Below, piece by piece: positions 50,769-60,366 of a stretch of DNA of 64,000 nucleotides. The notes beneath the pieces were generated by a model, which made no database searches, was not told where the DNA came from, and saw only the letters and a list, made by a program, of their open reading frames with translations. Each line of letters opens with the position of its first letter. The first letter of the stretch is position 1. The DNA comes from Streptomyces sp. BK208 (GTDB lineage Bacteria; Actinomycetota; Actinomycetes; Streptomycetales; Streptomycetaceae): contig NZ_SOAV01000001.1 of the NCBI RefSeq assembly GCF_004364245.1, forward strand, positions 930,001 through 994,000. The letters run 5' to 3'. A program made the translations under genes and the position numbers.

Positions 50769-51959
50769 CTACGGCTTCATCAGCACCTTGACCGCGCCGT
50801 CCTGCTTCTTCTGGAACATCTCGTACGCGTGCGGCGCCTCGGCCAGCGGCACCCGGTGGGTGGCGAAGTCGTCGACGCCCAGCGGGTCGTCGTCGGTCAG
50901 GTACGGGACGATGTCGTCGCTCCAGCGGCGTACGTTCGCCTGGCCCATGCGGAGCTGGATCTGCTTGTCGAACATCGTGAGCAGCGGCATCGGGTCGGCC
51001 ATGCCGCCGTACACGCCGGACAGCGAGATGGTGCCGCCGCGGCGCACCAGGTCGATCGCGGTGTAGAGGGCCGAGAGCCGGTCGACGCTCATCCGCTCCG
51101 CGAGGGGCCCGCTGAGGGCCCTCGGCATCACCGCGGCGGCCTGCTGCACCAGCTTGGCGACGGCACCGCCGTGCGCCTCGGTGCCGACCGCGTCGATCAC
51201 GGCGTCGGGGCCGCGCCCGTCCGTCCGGTCCTTGATCGCCGCGACGAGGTCCTTCTCCTTGTCGAAGGACCGCAGGTCGAACGTCTCCACGCCGCGCGCC
51301 CTGGCCCGCTCCAGCCGCTCCGGCACGAGGTCGACGCCGAAGACCTTCTCGACCCCCTTGAGCCGGGCGATCCGGCAGGCCATGTCGCCGATCGGGCCGA
51401 GGCCCAGCACGGCGAGGCTGCCGCCCTTCGGGACGGCCGCGTACTCGACCGCCTGCCAGGCGGTGGGCAGCACGTCGGAGAGGTAGACGAAGCGGTCGTC
51501 CGCCGGCCCCTCGGGCACCTTGATCGGACCGAACTGGGCCTGCGGCACGCGCAGGTACTCGGCCTGGCCGCCGGGCACCGCGCCGTACAGGCGGGTGTAG
51601 CCGAACAGCGGGGCGCCCATGCCCTCGCCCGTGACCTGGGTGGTCTCGCACTGGGTGGGAAGTCCGGTGCCGCACATGTGGCAGTGGCCGCACGCGATCT
51701 GGAACGGCACCACGACCCGGTCGCCGGGCTTCAGGTTGGTCACCTCCGCGCCGACCTCCTCGACGATGCCCATCGGCTCGTGGCCGAGGATGTCGCCCGG
51801 TGTCATGAACGGCGTGAGCACCTCGTAGAGGTGCAGGTCCGACCCGCACAGTCCGGACGAGGTGACGCGGATGACCGCGTCGGTCGGCTGTTCGATCCTG
51901 GGGTCCGGTACCTCCTCGACCCGCACGTCCCGCTTGCCCTGCCACGTCACTGCCTTCAT
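50769..51959 (-). CDS. Zinc-dependent alcohol dehydrogenase (formaldehyde dehydrogenase-like)
   Basis: A 396-residue medium-chain dehydrogenase. Catalytic zinc residues are in SGLCGSDLHLY and ILGHEPMG, structural zinc is bound by the four Cys of CGHCHMCGTGLPTQC, and NAD binding is by LAVLGLGPIGDMACRIARL. The layout with a long insertion and the DAVIDAVGTEAHG segment resembles glutathione-independent formaldehyde dehydrogenase/threonine dehydrogenase-like proteins widely found in Streptomyces. Substrate is unknown. It is convergent with ligC, with a gap of 12 bases. Confidence 0.9.
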   Translation of the reverse strand: MKAVTWQGKRDVRVEEVPDPRIEQPTDAVIRVTSSGLCGSDLHLYEVLTPFMTPGDILGHEPMGIVEEVGAEVTNLKPGDRVVVPFQIACGHCHMCGTGLPTQCETTQVTGEGMGAPLFGYTRLYGAVPGGQAEYLRVPQAQFGPIKVPEGPADDRFVYLSDVLPTAWQAVEYAAVPKGGSLAVLGLGPIGDMACRIARLKGVEKVFGVDLVPERLERARARGVETFDLRSFDKEKDLVAAIKDRTDGRGPDAVIDAVGTEAHGGAVAKLVQQAAAVMPRALSGPLAERMSVDRLSALYTAIDLVRRGGTISLSGVYGGMADPMPLLTMFDKQIQLRMGQANVRRWSDDIVPYLTDDDPLGVDDFATHRVPLAEAPHAYEMFQKKQDGAVKVLMKP

Positions 51960-52161
51960 CGCCCCGTGCTCCCTCCGTCGCCGTGCGGGTCCGTTCCGCG
52001 TGGCGGCCGGGTACCCCGAGGCTCCGGCCGTCGAACCCGGTGGTCTTTTCGGCCGAACAGCGGATTATCCACCCGGTTCCGTGTGCCGTATCCGATCCGG
52101 TCAGGTATGGCCCTGAATGCTTACAGAAGCGCACAATCGATGACACGGGACGGGTGGTCGC

Positions 52162-53139
52162 ATGGCCGGAACACGAAGAGGACAGCGCAGGGGGCGGTGT
52201 GCCGCCCTGCTGACGGCGGCGGTGGCGGTCTCGCTGGCCGCGGCGGGCTGCACGGCGGGGCCCGGGGCCGAGGACGACGGACGGACGCCGGACCACGCGC
52301 GGTCGCCCAGTGCGGCCCCCGCGTCGGGGCCGGTGCTCGCCGTGAAGGTCGACAACGTGCCCGCGGCCCGCCCGCAGTCGGGCCTGGAGGACGCGGACGT
52401 GGTCTACGCCGAGCCGGTGGAGGCGGGACTGAGCCGGCTGATGGCGGTCTACGCCTCCGAGCTGCCCGCGTCGGTCGGGCCGGTGCGCAGCGCCCGCGAG
52501 TCCGACCTGGAGCTGCTCGGCCAGTTCGACCGGCCGGTGCTGGCCTTCTCCGGCGCGCAGAGCAAGCTCCTGCCGCTCATCGACAAGGCTCCCCTGCGCG
52601 CGGAGCCGGCCCGCGAGGACTCCGACGCCTACGTCCGCGCCGACGACCGCCGGGCCCCGCACAACCTCTACCTGCACCCCCGCAAGCTGCTCGACGAGCC
52701 GTCGGGTCCGGCGGCGCTCACGACCGGGTTCGCCTACGGCAAGGCCCCCGCGGGCGGGCGGCCGGAGTCCACGCACACGGTGCGCTACCCCTCGGCGAGC
52801 TTCACCTTCACCTGGTCCGGCGGCGAGAACCGGTGGCTGGTCTCCATGGACGGCACCCCGGCGCGCACGGCCGACGGCGGGCGGCTGGCCCCTGCCACGG
52901 TCGTCGTGCAGCACGTGACCGTGCGCGAGTCCGGCTTCCGCGACTTCCGCGGCAGCAACTCGCCCTACGTCGAGTCGGTGGGCTCCGGAGAGGCGGAGGT
53001 ACTGCGCGACGGGCGCGCCTACGAGGCCACCTGGAAGCGCGGGGCGGCCGGGGACGGCACGGCCTTCACCGCCGAGGACGGCAAGCCGCTGAAGTTCGCC
53101 GAGGGCCAGGTGTGGGTGGTCTTCGCGGGCACGTCCTGA
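52162..53139 (+). CDS. DUF3048 domain lipoprotein
   Basis: A 325-residue lipoprotein. The signal has an Arg-rich N-region and the lipobox LAAAGC (Cys at residue 30), after which a Ser/Ala/Pro linker runs to about residue 55. The rest matches DUF3048, a two-domain family related in Bacillus to YerB: LAVKVDNVPAARPQSGLEDADVVYAEPVEAG, SVGPVRSARESDLELLGQF and QVWVVFAG near the end. Function is unknown; a wall-associated role has been suggested for relatives. No ribosome binding site is obvious before the ATG at 52162. It is a single gene. Confidence 0.88.
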   Translation: MAGTRRGQRRGRCAALLTAAVAVSLAAAGCTAGPGAEDDGRTPDHARSPSAAPASGPVLAVKVDNVPAARPQSGLEDADVVYAEPVEAGLSRLMAVYASELPASVGPVRSARESDLELLGQFDRPVLAFSGAQSKLLPLIDKAPLRAEPAREDSDAYVRADDRRAPHNLYLHPRKLLDEPSGPAALTTGFAYGKAPAGGRPESTHTVRYPSASFTFTWSGGENRWLVSMDGTPARTADGGRLAPATVVVQHVTVRESGFRDFRGSNSPYVESVGSGEAEVLRDGRAYEATWKRGAAGDGTAFTAEDGKPLKFAEGQVWVVFAGTS

Positions 53140-53154
53140 CCCTGCGGGCCCCCG

Positions 53155-53619
53155 TCAGCCCGGTGCGGCTGCCGGCTCCGTCGGGTTGCGGAGCCCTTCC
53201 GCGGCGTCCGAGACCCGGCGGATGAGGTCGATGAAGACCGCCTGCTCGTCGGCGGCGAGCGGCGCGAGGAACACCTGGTTCATCCGGGCGATGCGCACGC
53301 CCAGCCTGCGGTGGACGCGCACACCGTCGTCGGTGAGCCGGAGCAGGGACCGGCGGCCGTCCTGCGGGTCGCGGACCTTGTCGAGCAGCCCGCGGCGGCC
53401 GAGCCGGCTGACCACCTCCGCGATGGTGGAGCGGTCGAGGCCCACCCGCTCCCCCACACTGCGCTGGTCGAGCCCCGGCTCGGCGACCAGGGCGTTGAGG
53501 ACGGCGTACTGCGGCGAGGTGGTCTCCTCGGAGACCATCGTGTTCCACAGCAGGTAGTGCGCCTGCTGCAGCCGCCGGGCCAGATGGCCGGGGTGGGTGG
53601 CCAGATCGACCGCTGCCAT
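53155..53619 (-). CDS. pcaV: PcaV, MarR-family repressor of protocatechuate catabolism
   Basis: A 154-residue MarR-type dimeric repressor. The winged helix is visible (LDQRSVGERVGLDRSTIAEVVSRLG, with wing KVRDPQDGRRSLLRLT). It agrees with my memory of S. coelicolor PcaV (SCO6704), which is released from DNA by protocatechuate. The ATG at 53617-53619 is chosen because GGGAG lies eight bases upstream and the protein then starts MAAVDL, as in PcaV; an ATG nine codons earlier (53646) lies inside the operator and lacks a ribosome binding site. It is divergent from pcaI. Confidence 0.93.
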   Translation of the reverse strand: MAAVDLATHPGHLARRLQQAHYLLWNTMVSEETTSPQYAVLNALVAEPGLDQRSVGERVGLDRSTIAEVVSRLGRRGLLDKVRDPQDGRRSLLRLTDDGVRVHRRLGVRIARMNQVFLAPLAADEQAVFIDLIRRVSDAAEGLRNPTEPAAAPG

Positions 53620-53644
53620 ACGCGCGCTCCCGTGGGTGACTTTC

Positions 53645-53661
53645 ATCGGTGCACTGACGAT
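53645..53661. promoter_or_regulatory. PcaV operator candidate 1 (at pcaV)
   Basis: The sequence ATCGGTGCACTGACGAT contains on the other strand TCAGTGC, shared with the second site at 53772-53791. It lies 26 bases upstream of the chosen pcaV start, as expected for autoregulation. Confidence 0.55.
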
Positions 53662-53771
53662 ACACGGCGGCGAGGGCGACCACCGGGAAGCTCCTCACAC
53701 GATCTACCTCGTCTTTCTCGGGTCTTGACGCCTCGCCCGCCCGATGGCAGCGTGTGGACGACCTCGCTGAA

Positions 53772-53791
53772 ATAATCAGTGCCCTGACTAT
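53772..53791. promoter_or_regulatory. PcaV operator candidate 2 (pcaI promoter)
   Basis: ATAATCAG (53772-53779), TGCC, then CTGACTAT (53784-53791) is an inverted repeat with seven of eight matching positions. It lies 38 bases upstream of pcaI and shares TCAGTGC with the first site. PcaV is known to bind two such sites between pcaV and pcaI in S. coelicolor. Confidence 0.6.
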
Positions 53792-53829
53792 CTGCTTCCG
53801 GGGCACGTGCAAGGGATGGGGCTTCTCGG

Positions 53830-54611
53830 ATGGACAAGGTGGTGGCCACAGCCGGTGAGGCGGTGGCCGACGTGCCCGACGGCGCGTCGCTCGCGGTGGG
53901 CGGTTTCGGGCTGAGCGGTGTGCCGAACGTGCTGATCCGGGCGCTGTACGAGCGCGGGACCGGTGGGCTGTCGGTGGTCTCCAACAACTGCGGGGCGATG
54001 GACACCGGGCTGGCCGTCCTGCTGGCCGCCGGCCGCATCGCCCGGGTGACCGGGTCCTACATCGGCGCCAACAAGGAGTTCGCCCGCCAGTACCTCGGCG
54101 GCGAGCTGGAGGTCGAGATGATCCCGCAGGGCACCCTGGCCGAGCGGCTGCGGGCCGGCGGAGCGGGCATCCCCGCCTTCTACACCCCCGCCGGGGTGGG
54201 CACCCAGGTCGCCGACGGCGGGCTGCCGTGGCGGTACGACGGGTCCGGCGGGGTCGCGCTGGCCTCGCCCCCGAAGGAGGTCCGCGAGTTCGACGGGACC
54301 CCGTACGTCCTGGAGCGCGGCATCCGCACGGACTTCGCGCTGGTCCGCGCCGCGAAGGGCGACCGGCACGGCAACCTGGTCTTCGCGAAGTCGTCCCGGA
54401 ACTTCAATCCGCTGGCCGCGATGGCCGGACGGGTGACGATCGCCGAGGTGGAGGAACTGGTCGAGCCGGGCGGGATCGACCCGGACGCCGTGCACCTGCC
54501 GGGGATCTTCGTCCAGCGGGTGGTGGCCCTGACGCCCGAGCAGGCCGCCGACAAGAAGATCGAGCGGCGTACGGTCTCCGTGCCTCCCGCACGAGGGACG
54601 GTGACCTCCTG

Positions 54612-54612
<1 letters not shown>
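53830..54612 (+). CDS. pcaI: 3-oxoadipate CoA-transferase subunit A
   Basis: A 260-residue alpha subunit of succinyl-CoA:3-oxoadipate CoA-transferase, the step before the final thiolase in the beta-ketoadipate pathway. It shows the [13 protein letters not shown] glycine loop, VVSNNCGAM and [14 protein letters not shown] that mark class I CoA-transferase A subunits. First gene of the operon, controlled from the PcaV sites upstream. Its stop shares one base with the start of pcaJ (TGATG). Confidence 0.95.
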
Positions 54613-55252
<640 letters not shown>

Positions 55253-55256
<4 letters not shown>

Positions 55257-56455
55257 GGGACGTCTACATCGTCGACGCGGTGCGCACCCCGTTCGGCAAG
55301 TACGGCGGGGGCCTGGCGGGCGTACGCCCCGACGACCTGGCGGCGCACGCGATCCGCCGGCTGCTCGGCCGTGCTCCGGACCTGGACCCGTCCCGGATCG
55401 ACGACGTGTACGTCGGCAACGCCAACGGCGCCGGCGAGGAGAACCGCAACGTCGCCCGCATGGCCGCCCTCCTGGCCGGCCTGCCGACCACCGTCCCCGG
55501 CGTCACGGTGAACCGGCTGTGCGCGTCCGGTCTGGAAGCGGTGATCCAGGCGGCCCGCGCCATCGCCGTGGGCGACGCCTCGGTCGTGCTCGCGGGCGGC
55601 GTGGAGTCGATGACCCGGGCACCGTACGTGCTGCCCAAGGCGGACCGGCCGTTCCCCGCCGGGCACGCCGAGATGTACTCGACCACCCTGGGCTGGCGGA
55701 TGGTCAACCCGGCGATGGACCCGCAGTGGACGATCCCGCTCGGCGAGTCGGCGGAGCTGATCGCCGACAAGCACGGGATCACCCGCGAGCAGCAGGACGC
55801 GTACGCCCTCGCCTCGCACCGCAAGGCCGCCCGTGCCCGGGCCGAGGGCCTCTTCGACGCCGAGCTGGCGCCCGTGCCCGTGCCGCGCCGCAAGGGCGAC
55901 CCGGTGGACTTCGCCGCCGACGAGTGTGTACGCCCGGACGCCTCCCTGGAGGCGATGGCGAAGCTCGGGCCGTCCTTCCGGACGACCGGCGGCACGGTGA
56001 CCGCCGGGAACGCCTCCCCGCTCAACGACGGCGCCGCGGCGCTGCTCCTGGCCGACGAGGAGGGGCTGAGGGCCGTCGGACGCGAGCCGCTCGCCCGGGT
56101 CTCGGCGACCGGCGTCTCGGCGACCGACCCGCAGTACTTCGGTCTCGCCCCCGTCGAGGCCGTGAACCGCGCGCTCACCAGGGCCGGCCGGACGTTCGCC
56201 GACCTGGACGTGCTCGAACTCAACGAGGCCTTCGCCGCCCAGGTGCTGGGCTGCGTGGCCGAGTGGCCCGAGTTCGACCCCGCGATCCTCAACCCGCAGG
56301 GCGGGGCCATCGCCCTCGGCCACCCCCTCGGCGCGTCGGGCGCGCGTCTCGCGGGCACCGTCGCCCACCAGCTCGCCCGCAGGGGCGGCGGCACCGGTGT
56401 CGCCGCCCTCTGCATCGGTGTCGGCCAGGGCCTGGCCCTGGTCCTCGACCGCTAG
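55253..56455 (+). CDS. pcaF: 3-oxoadipyl-CoA thiolase
   Basis: A 400-residue thiolase that splits 3-oxoadipyl-CoA into succinyl-CoA and acetyl-CoA. The nucleophilic Cys is in [16 protein letters not shown]; the His is in [18 protein letters not shown]; the second Cys in [22 protein letters not shown] is conserved. The start GTG at 55253 overlaps the pcaJ stop. Placement in the pca operon rather than with the fad genes at 26-28 kb gives its specific role. Confidence 0.95.
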
Positions 56456-56473
56456 TCACCCCAGGGAATCCCC

Positions 56474-57247
56474 ATGACTCTCACCCAGCACGACATCGAC
56501 GCGGAGATCGCGGCCGAGCACGCCGCCTACGAGAAGCGGGTCGCCGGGGGCGCGCCCGTCGAGCACCACCCGCGCCGCGACTACGCCCCGTACCGCTCCT
56601 CGGTGTTGCGTCACCCGAAGCAGCCACCGGTCGCCGTCGACGTCTCCAAGGACCCCGAGCTGGTCGAGCTGTCCTCGCCCGCCTTCGGGGAGCGGGACAT
56701 CACGGAGATCGACAACGACCTGACCCGGCAGCACGCCGGGGAGCCGGTCGGCGAGCGCATCACCGTCTCCGGCCGCCTGCTCGACCGCGACGGCAGGCCG
56801 GTGCGCGGCCAGCTCGTGGAGATCTGGCAGGCCAACTCGGCCGGGCGGTACGCGCACCGGCGCGAGCAGCACGACGCGCCGCTGGACCCGAACTTCACCG
56901 GCGTGGGCCGCACCCTCTCCGACGGCGACGGCTTCTACCGCTTCACCACCGTCCGGCCCGGCCCCTACCCGTGGCGCAACCACGTCAACGCCTGGCGCCC
57001 GGCGCACATCCACTTCTCGGTGTTCGGCTCGGCGTTCACCCAGCGCCTCGTGACGCAGATGTACTTCCCGAACGACCCGCTGTTCCCGTACGACCCGATC
57101 CTCCAGTCGGTGACGGACGACGCGGCGCGGCAGCGGCTGATCGCGACGTACGACCACAGCCTGTCGGTGCCGGAGTTCTCGCTCGGCTACCACTGGGACA
57201 TCGTGCTCGACGGCCCGCACGCCACCTGGATCGAAGAAGGACGCTGA
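56474..57247 (+). CDS. pcaH: Protocatechuate 3,4-dioxygenase beta subunit
   Basis: A 257-residue iron(III)-binding subunit of the intradiol dioxygenase that opens protocatechuate to 3-carboxy-cis,cis-muconate. The four iron ligands are visible as Tyr in AGRYAHRR, Tyr in PGPYPWRNH, and two His in AHIHFS. The N-terminal EHHPRRDYAPYRSSVLRHP is typical of PcaH. RBS AGGGAA lies upstream of ATG 56474. It forms a heteromer with the next gene product. Confidence 0.95.
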   Translation: MTLTQHDIDAEIAAEHAAYEKRVAGGAPVEHHPRRDYAPYRSSVLRHPKQPPVAVDVSKDPELVELSSPAFGERDITEIDNDLTRQHAGEPVGERITVSGRLLDRDGRPVRGQLVEIWQANSAGRYAHRREQHDAPLDPNFTGVGRTLSDGDGFYRFTTVRPGPYPWRNHVNAWRPAHIHFSVFGSAFTQRLVTQMYFPNDPLFPYDPILQSVTDDAARQRLIATYDHSLSVPEFSLGYHWDIVLDGPHATWIEEGR

Positions 57248-57253
57248 CCCGCC

Positions 57254-57859
57254 ATGACGAAGACCGACACCAGCGGCCCGGAGCAGGTGCCGCCCACCCC
57301 GTCGCACACGGTCGGCCCCTTCTACGGGTACGCGCTGCCCTTTCCGGGCGGCGAGGACATCGCGCCCGCCGGGCACCCGGACACGATCACCGTGCACGGG
57401 TACGTGTACGACGGCGCGGGCAGCCCGCTGCCGGACGCCCTCGTCGAACTGTGGGGACCGGACCCCGAGGGCCGGGTCCCCACCGCCGACGGCTCGATGC
57501 GGCGCGACCCGGCCTCCGGCGGCTTCCTGGGCCGCAACGGCGTGGAGTTCACCGGTTTCGGCCGCATCCAGACCGACGCGAACGGCCACTGGTACGCGCG
57601 GACGCTGCGTCCGGGGGCGCGGGGGCACAGCGCCCCGTACGTCAGCGTGTGCGTGTTCGCGCGCGGGCTGCTCGTGCACCTGTACACCCGGCTCTACCTG
57701 CCGGGCGACGAGGCGGTGCTCGCCGCCGACCCGCTGCTGTCGCGGGTGCCGGGCGAGCGCCGCGACACGCTGATCGCCGCGGACGAGGGCCGCGGGACGT
57801 ACCGTTTCGACATCCGCCTTCAGGGCGAGGGCGAGACGGTCTTCCTGGAGTTCCAGTGA
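57254..57859 (+). CDS. pcaG: Protocatechuate 3,4-dioxygenase alpha subunit
   Basis: A 201-residue subunit with the same intradiol fold as PcaH (TVGPFYGYALPFPG, ALVELWGPDPEG, GFGRIQTDANGHWYARTL), but without the complete set of iron ligands, as expected for the alpha subunit. Begins seven bases after the pcaH stop and overlaps pcaB by four bases. Confidence 0.94.
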   Translation: MTKTDTSGPEQVPPTPSHTVGPFYGYALPFPGGEDIAPAGHPDTITVHGYVYDGAGSPLPDALVELWGPDPEGRVPTADGSMRRDPASGGFLGRNGVEFTGFGRIQTDANGHWYARTLRPGARGHSAPYVSVCVFARGLLVHLYTRLYLPGDEAVLAADPLLSRVPGERRDTLIAADEGRGTYRFDIRLQGEGETVFLEFQ

Positions 57860-59214
57860 CATCACCTGCCGACCCCGCCGAGCCGGACGCCGCCGCCGGC
57901 ACGAGCCTGCTGGCCCCCGGGTGGACGGGCTCGCCGGCCGCGTCCGCGACCGGTGACCGCGCGTATCTGCGGGCGCTGCTCGACGCGGAGGCGGCGCTGA
58001 CCCGCGCCCAGGCCGCGCTGGGGCTCGCCCCGGCCGAGGCGGCCGAGGCGGTGGACGCCGCCGCCGCGGACCCGGGCGCCTTCGACGCGTGCTCCCTGGC
58101 GGAGCGGGCCCGGGCCGGCGGGAACCCGGTCATCCCCCTGGTGGCGGACCTGACGAAGGCGGTCGGTGAGCCGTACGGGTCCTACGTGCACCGGGGCGCG
58201 ACCAGCCAGGACATCCTGGACACGGCGACGATGCTGGTCGCCGCCCGCACCCTGGACCTGCTGCGGCCCGATCTGGCGCGCACGGAACGGGCGCTGGCCC
58301 GGCTGGCCGCCGAGCACCGGGACACGCCGATGCCGGGCCGGACGCTCACCCAGCACGCGGTGCCGACGGCCTTCGGGCTGAAGGCCGCCGGCTGGCGTTC
58401 GCTGGTGCTGGACGCGCGGGACCGGCTCGCGGCGGTGCGTTCCGCGCTGCCCGCTCAACTCGGCGGCGCGGCGGGCACCCTGGCCGCCTTCGAGGCGTAC
58501 GGAGCGACCGACCCGGCCGCCCTGCCGGCCGCGTACGCCCGTGAACTCGACTTGTGCGAACCCGGGTTGCCCTGGCACACGCTGCGCACCCCGGTCGCCG
58601 ACCTGGGCGGCGCCCTGGCCTTCACCGCCGGGGCGCTCGGGAAGATCGCCGCGGATGTGCTGACGCTGTCCTGCACCGAGATCGGCGAGGTCGCCGAGGG
58701 CAGCGGGGGCGGCTCCTCGGCGATGCCGCACAAGGCCAACCCGGTGCGGTCCACGCTGATCGCGGCGGCCGCCCGGCGCGCGCCGCAGCTCGCGGCCACG
58801 CTGTACGGCTCGCTGGCCGCCGGGGACGAGCGCCCGGCCGGGGCCTGGCACGCCGAGTGGGAACCGCTGCGGGACCTGCTGCGCCTCGCCGGTGGCGCGG
58901 TGCGGGACGCCGCCGAACTGGCCGAGGGGCTGCGGGTGCGTCCGGACGTGATGCGCGCGCATCTCGGTCTGACGCACGGCCTGATCGTGTCGGAGCGGCT
59001 CTCGGCCGCACTGGCCCCGGTGCTCGGGCGGGCCCGCGCCAAGGAGCTGCTCACCGAACTGGCGGCGCGTACCTACGCCGAGGACCGGGACCTGAGCGAA
59101 CTGCTCGCCGAGGTGGCGGAGGTGCGGGGACTGGACCTGGCCTCCCTGACCGATCCCGCCCGCTACACGGGTGCCGCCGCGATCCTCACCGACCGTGCTC
59201 TGGAGCGACGTTGA
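57856..59214 (+). CDS. pcaB: 3-carboxy-cis,cis-muconate cycloisomerase
   Basis: A 452-residue fumarase/aspartase superfamily protein that forms 4-carboxymuconolactone. It contains GNPVIPLVADLTKAVG, YVHRGATSQDILDTATM and the family signature GGGSSAMPHKANPVRS, which holds the catalytic Ser loop. Start GTG 57856 overlaps the pcaG stop. A C-terminal helical tail (YAEDRDLSELLAEVAEVRGL) is as in other actinobacterial PcaB. Confidence 0.94.
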   Translation: MTSPADPAEPDAAAGTSLLAPGWTGSPAASATGDRAYLRALLDAEAALTRAQAALGLAPAEAAEAVDAAAADPGAFDACSLAERARAGGNPVIPLVADLTKAVGEPYGSYVHRGATSQDILDTATMLVAARTLDLLRPDLARTERALARLAAEHRDTPMPGRTLTQHAVPTAFGLKAAGWRSLVLDARDRLAAVRSALPAQLGGAAGTLAAFEAYGATDPAALPAAYARELDLCEPGLPWHTLRTPVADLGGALAFTAGALGKIAADVLTLSCTEIGEVAEGSGGGSSAMPHKANPVRSTLIAAAARRAPQLAATLYGSLAAGDERPAGAWHAEWEPLRDLLRLAGGAVRDAAELAEGLRVRPDVMRAHLGLTHGLIVSERLSAALAPVLGRARAKELLTELAARTYAEDRDLSELLAEVAEVRGLDLASLTDPARYTGAAAILTDRALERR

Positions 59215-60338
59215 CGACCCTGCTCAACCACCTGTCCGAAGGCCCCGTCTCCGCACCCCCGCTGCTGCTCGGGCCGTCGCTGGGCACCTCGTACGCACTG
59301 TGGGACGCGGTGGCACCCGAACTGTCCACGGGGCACCGGGTGATCCGCTGGGACCTGCCGGGGCACGGCGGTTCACCGGCGGGCCTCGTCGGACCCGGCG
59401 CCACCGTCGGCGACCTGGCCGCCCTGGTGCTCGCGCTCGCCGACTCGCTCGGGGTGGAGCGGTTCGCGTACGCCGGGGTGTCCCTGGGCGGTGCGGTGGG
59501 CCTGCACCTGGCGGTGCACCACCCCGAGCGCGTGTCGTCGCTGGCGGTGGTCTGCTCGTCGGCGCACTTCGGCGGCGTGGAGCCGTGGCGGGAGCGGGCC
59601 GCGCAGGTGCGTGCGGAGGGCCTGGCACGGCTCGCCGAGAGTGCGGACGCGCGGTGGTTCACCCCGGGGTTCACCGTGCCGCGGCTGGTCCGGGACCACC
59701 GGGGTGCCGACCCGGAGGCGTATGCCGCCTGCTGCGACGCGCTGGCCGCCTTCGACCTGCGGGACCGGGTCGGGGAGATCGCCGCACCGACGCTGCTGGT
59801 GGCCGGGCGCGAGGACCCGGCGACGCCGCCCGCGCACCTGCGCGAGCTGGCCGACGCGGTGCCGGGTGCGACGCTGACCGAGATACCGGGTGCCTCGCAC
59901 CTGGCGCCGGCCGAGCGGCCCGAGGCGGTGCTGACGGCGCTGCGGGCCCACTTCGACGGCGGTGCCCGGCGGGGCATGGCGGTGCGGCGCGAGGTGCTGG
60001 GCGACGCGCACGTGGACCGCGCACAGGGGCGGCAGACGCCGTTCACCGCCCGGTTCCAGGACTTCATCTCGCGCTACGCCTGGGGTGAGATCTGGACCGA
60101 CGAGACGCTCTCGCGGCGCGAGCGCAGCATGGTCACGCTGACGGCGCTGGTCGCGCACGGCCACTACGAGGAGCTGGCCATGCACGTACGGGCGGCGCGG
60201 CGCAACGGGCTGTCGGCGGACGAGATCGGCGCGGTGCTGCTCCAGACGGCGGTGTACTGCGGGGTCCCGGCCGCGAACTCCGCGTTCGCCACCGCCCAGC
60301 GGGTGCTGGCCGAGGAATCCGGCGCCGCCGAGGGGTGA
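59211..60338 (+). CDS. pcaL: PcaL: fused 3-oxoadipate enol-lactone hydrolase and 4-carboxymuconolactone decarboxylase
   Basis: A 375-residue fusion. Residues 1-245 are an alpha/beta hydrolase (PcaD): LLGPSLGTSYALWDAV, nucleophile elbow GVSLGGAVGLHLA, acid in VAGREDPATPP and His in PGASHLAPAERP. Residues 255-370 are the decarboxylase (PcaC): MAVRREVLGDAHVDRA, WTDETLSRRERSMVTLTALVA and VYCGVPAANSAF. This PcaL fusion is known from Streptomyces and Rhodococcus. The start is TTG 59211-59213, overlapping the pcaB stop (TTGA) with TGGAG upstream. Last gene of the operon. Confidence 0.95.
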   Translation: MTTLLNHLSEGPVSAPPLLLGPSLGTSYALWDAVAPELSTGHRVIRWDLPGHGGSPAGLVGPGATVGDLAALVLALADSLGVERFAYAGVSLGGAVGLHLAVHHPERVSSLAVVCSSAHFGGVEPWRERAAQVRAEGLARLAESADARWFTPGFTVPRLVRDHRGADPEAYAACCDALAAFDLRDRVGEIAAPTLLVAGREDPATPPAHLRELADAVPGATLTEIPGASHLAPAERPEAVLTALRAHFDGGARRGMAVRREVLGDAHVDRAQGRQTPFTARFQDFISRYAWGEIWTDETLSRRERSMVTLTALVAHGHYEELAMHVRAARRNGLSADEIGAVLLQTAVYCGVPAANSAFATAQRVLAEESGAAEG

Positions 60339-60366
60339 CGCCCCCACCGCCCGCCCTGACGGCGCC

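Noticed and set aside
53620-53646. Longer PcaV starting at the ATG at 53646
   Set aside because: That codon lies within the putative operator and has no ribosome binding site; the next ATG has GGGAG upstream and matches the remembered PcaV N-terminus.
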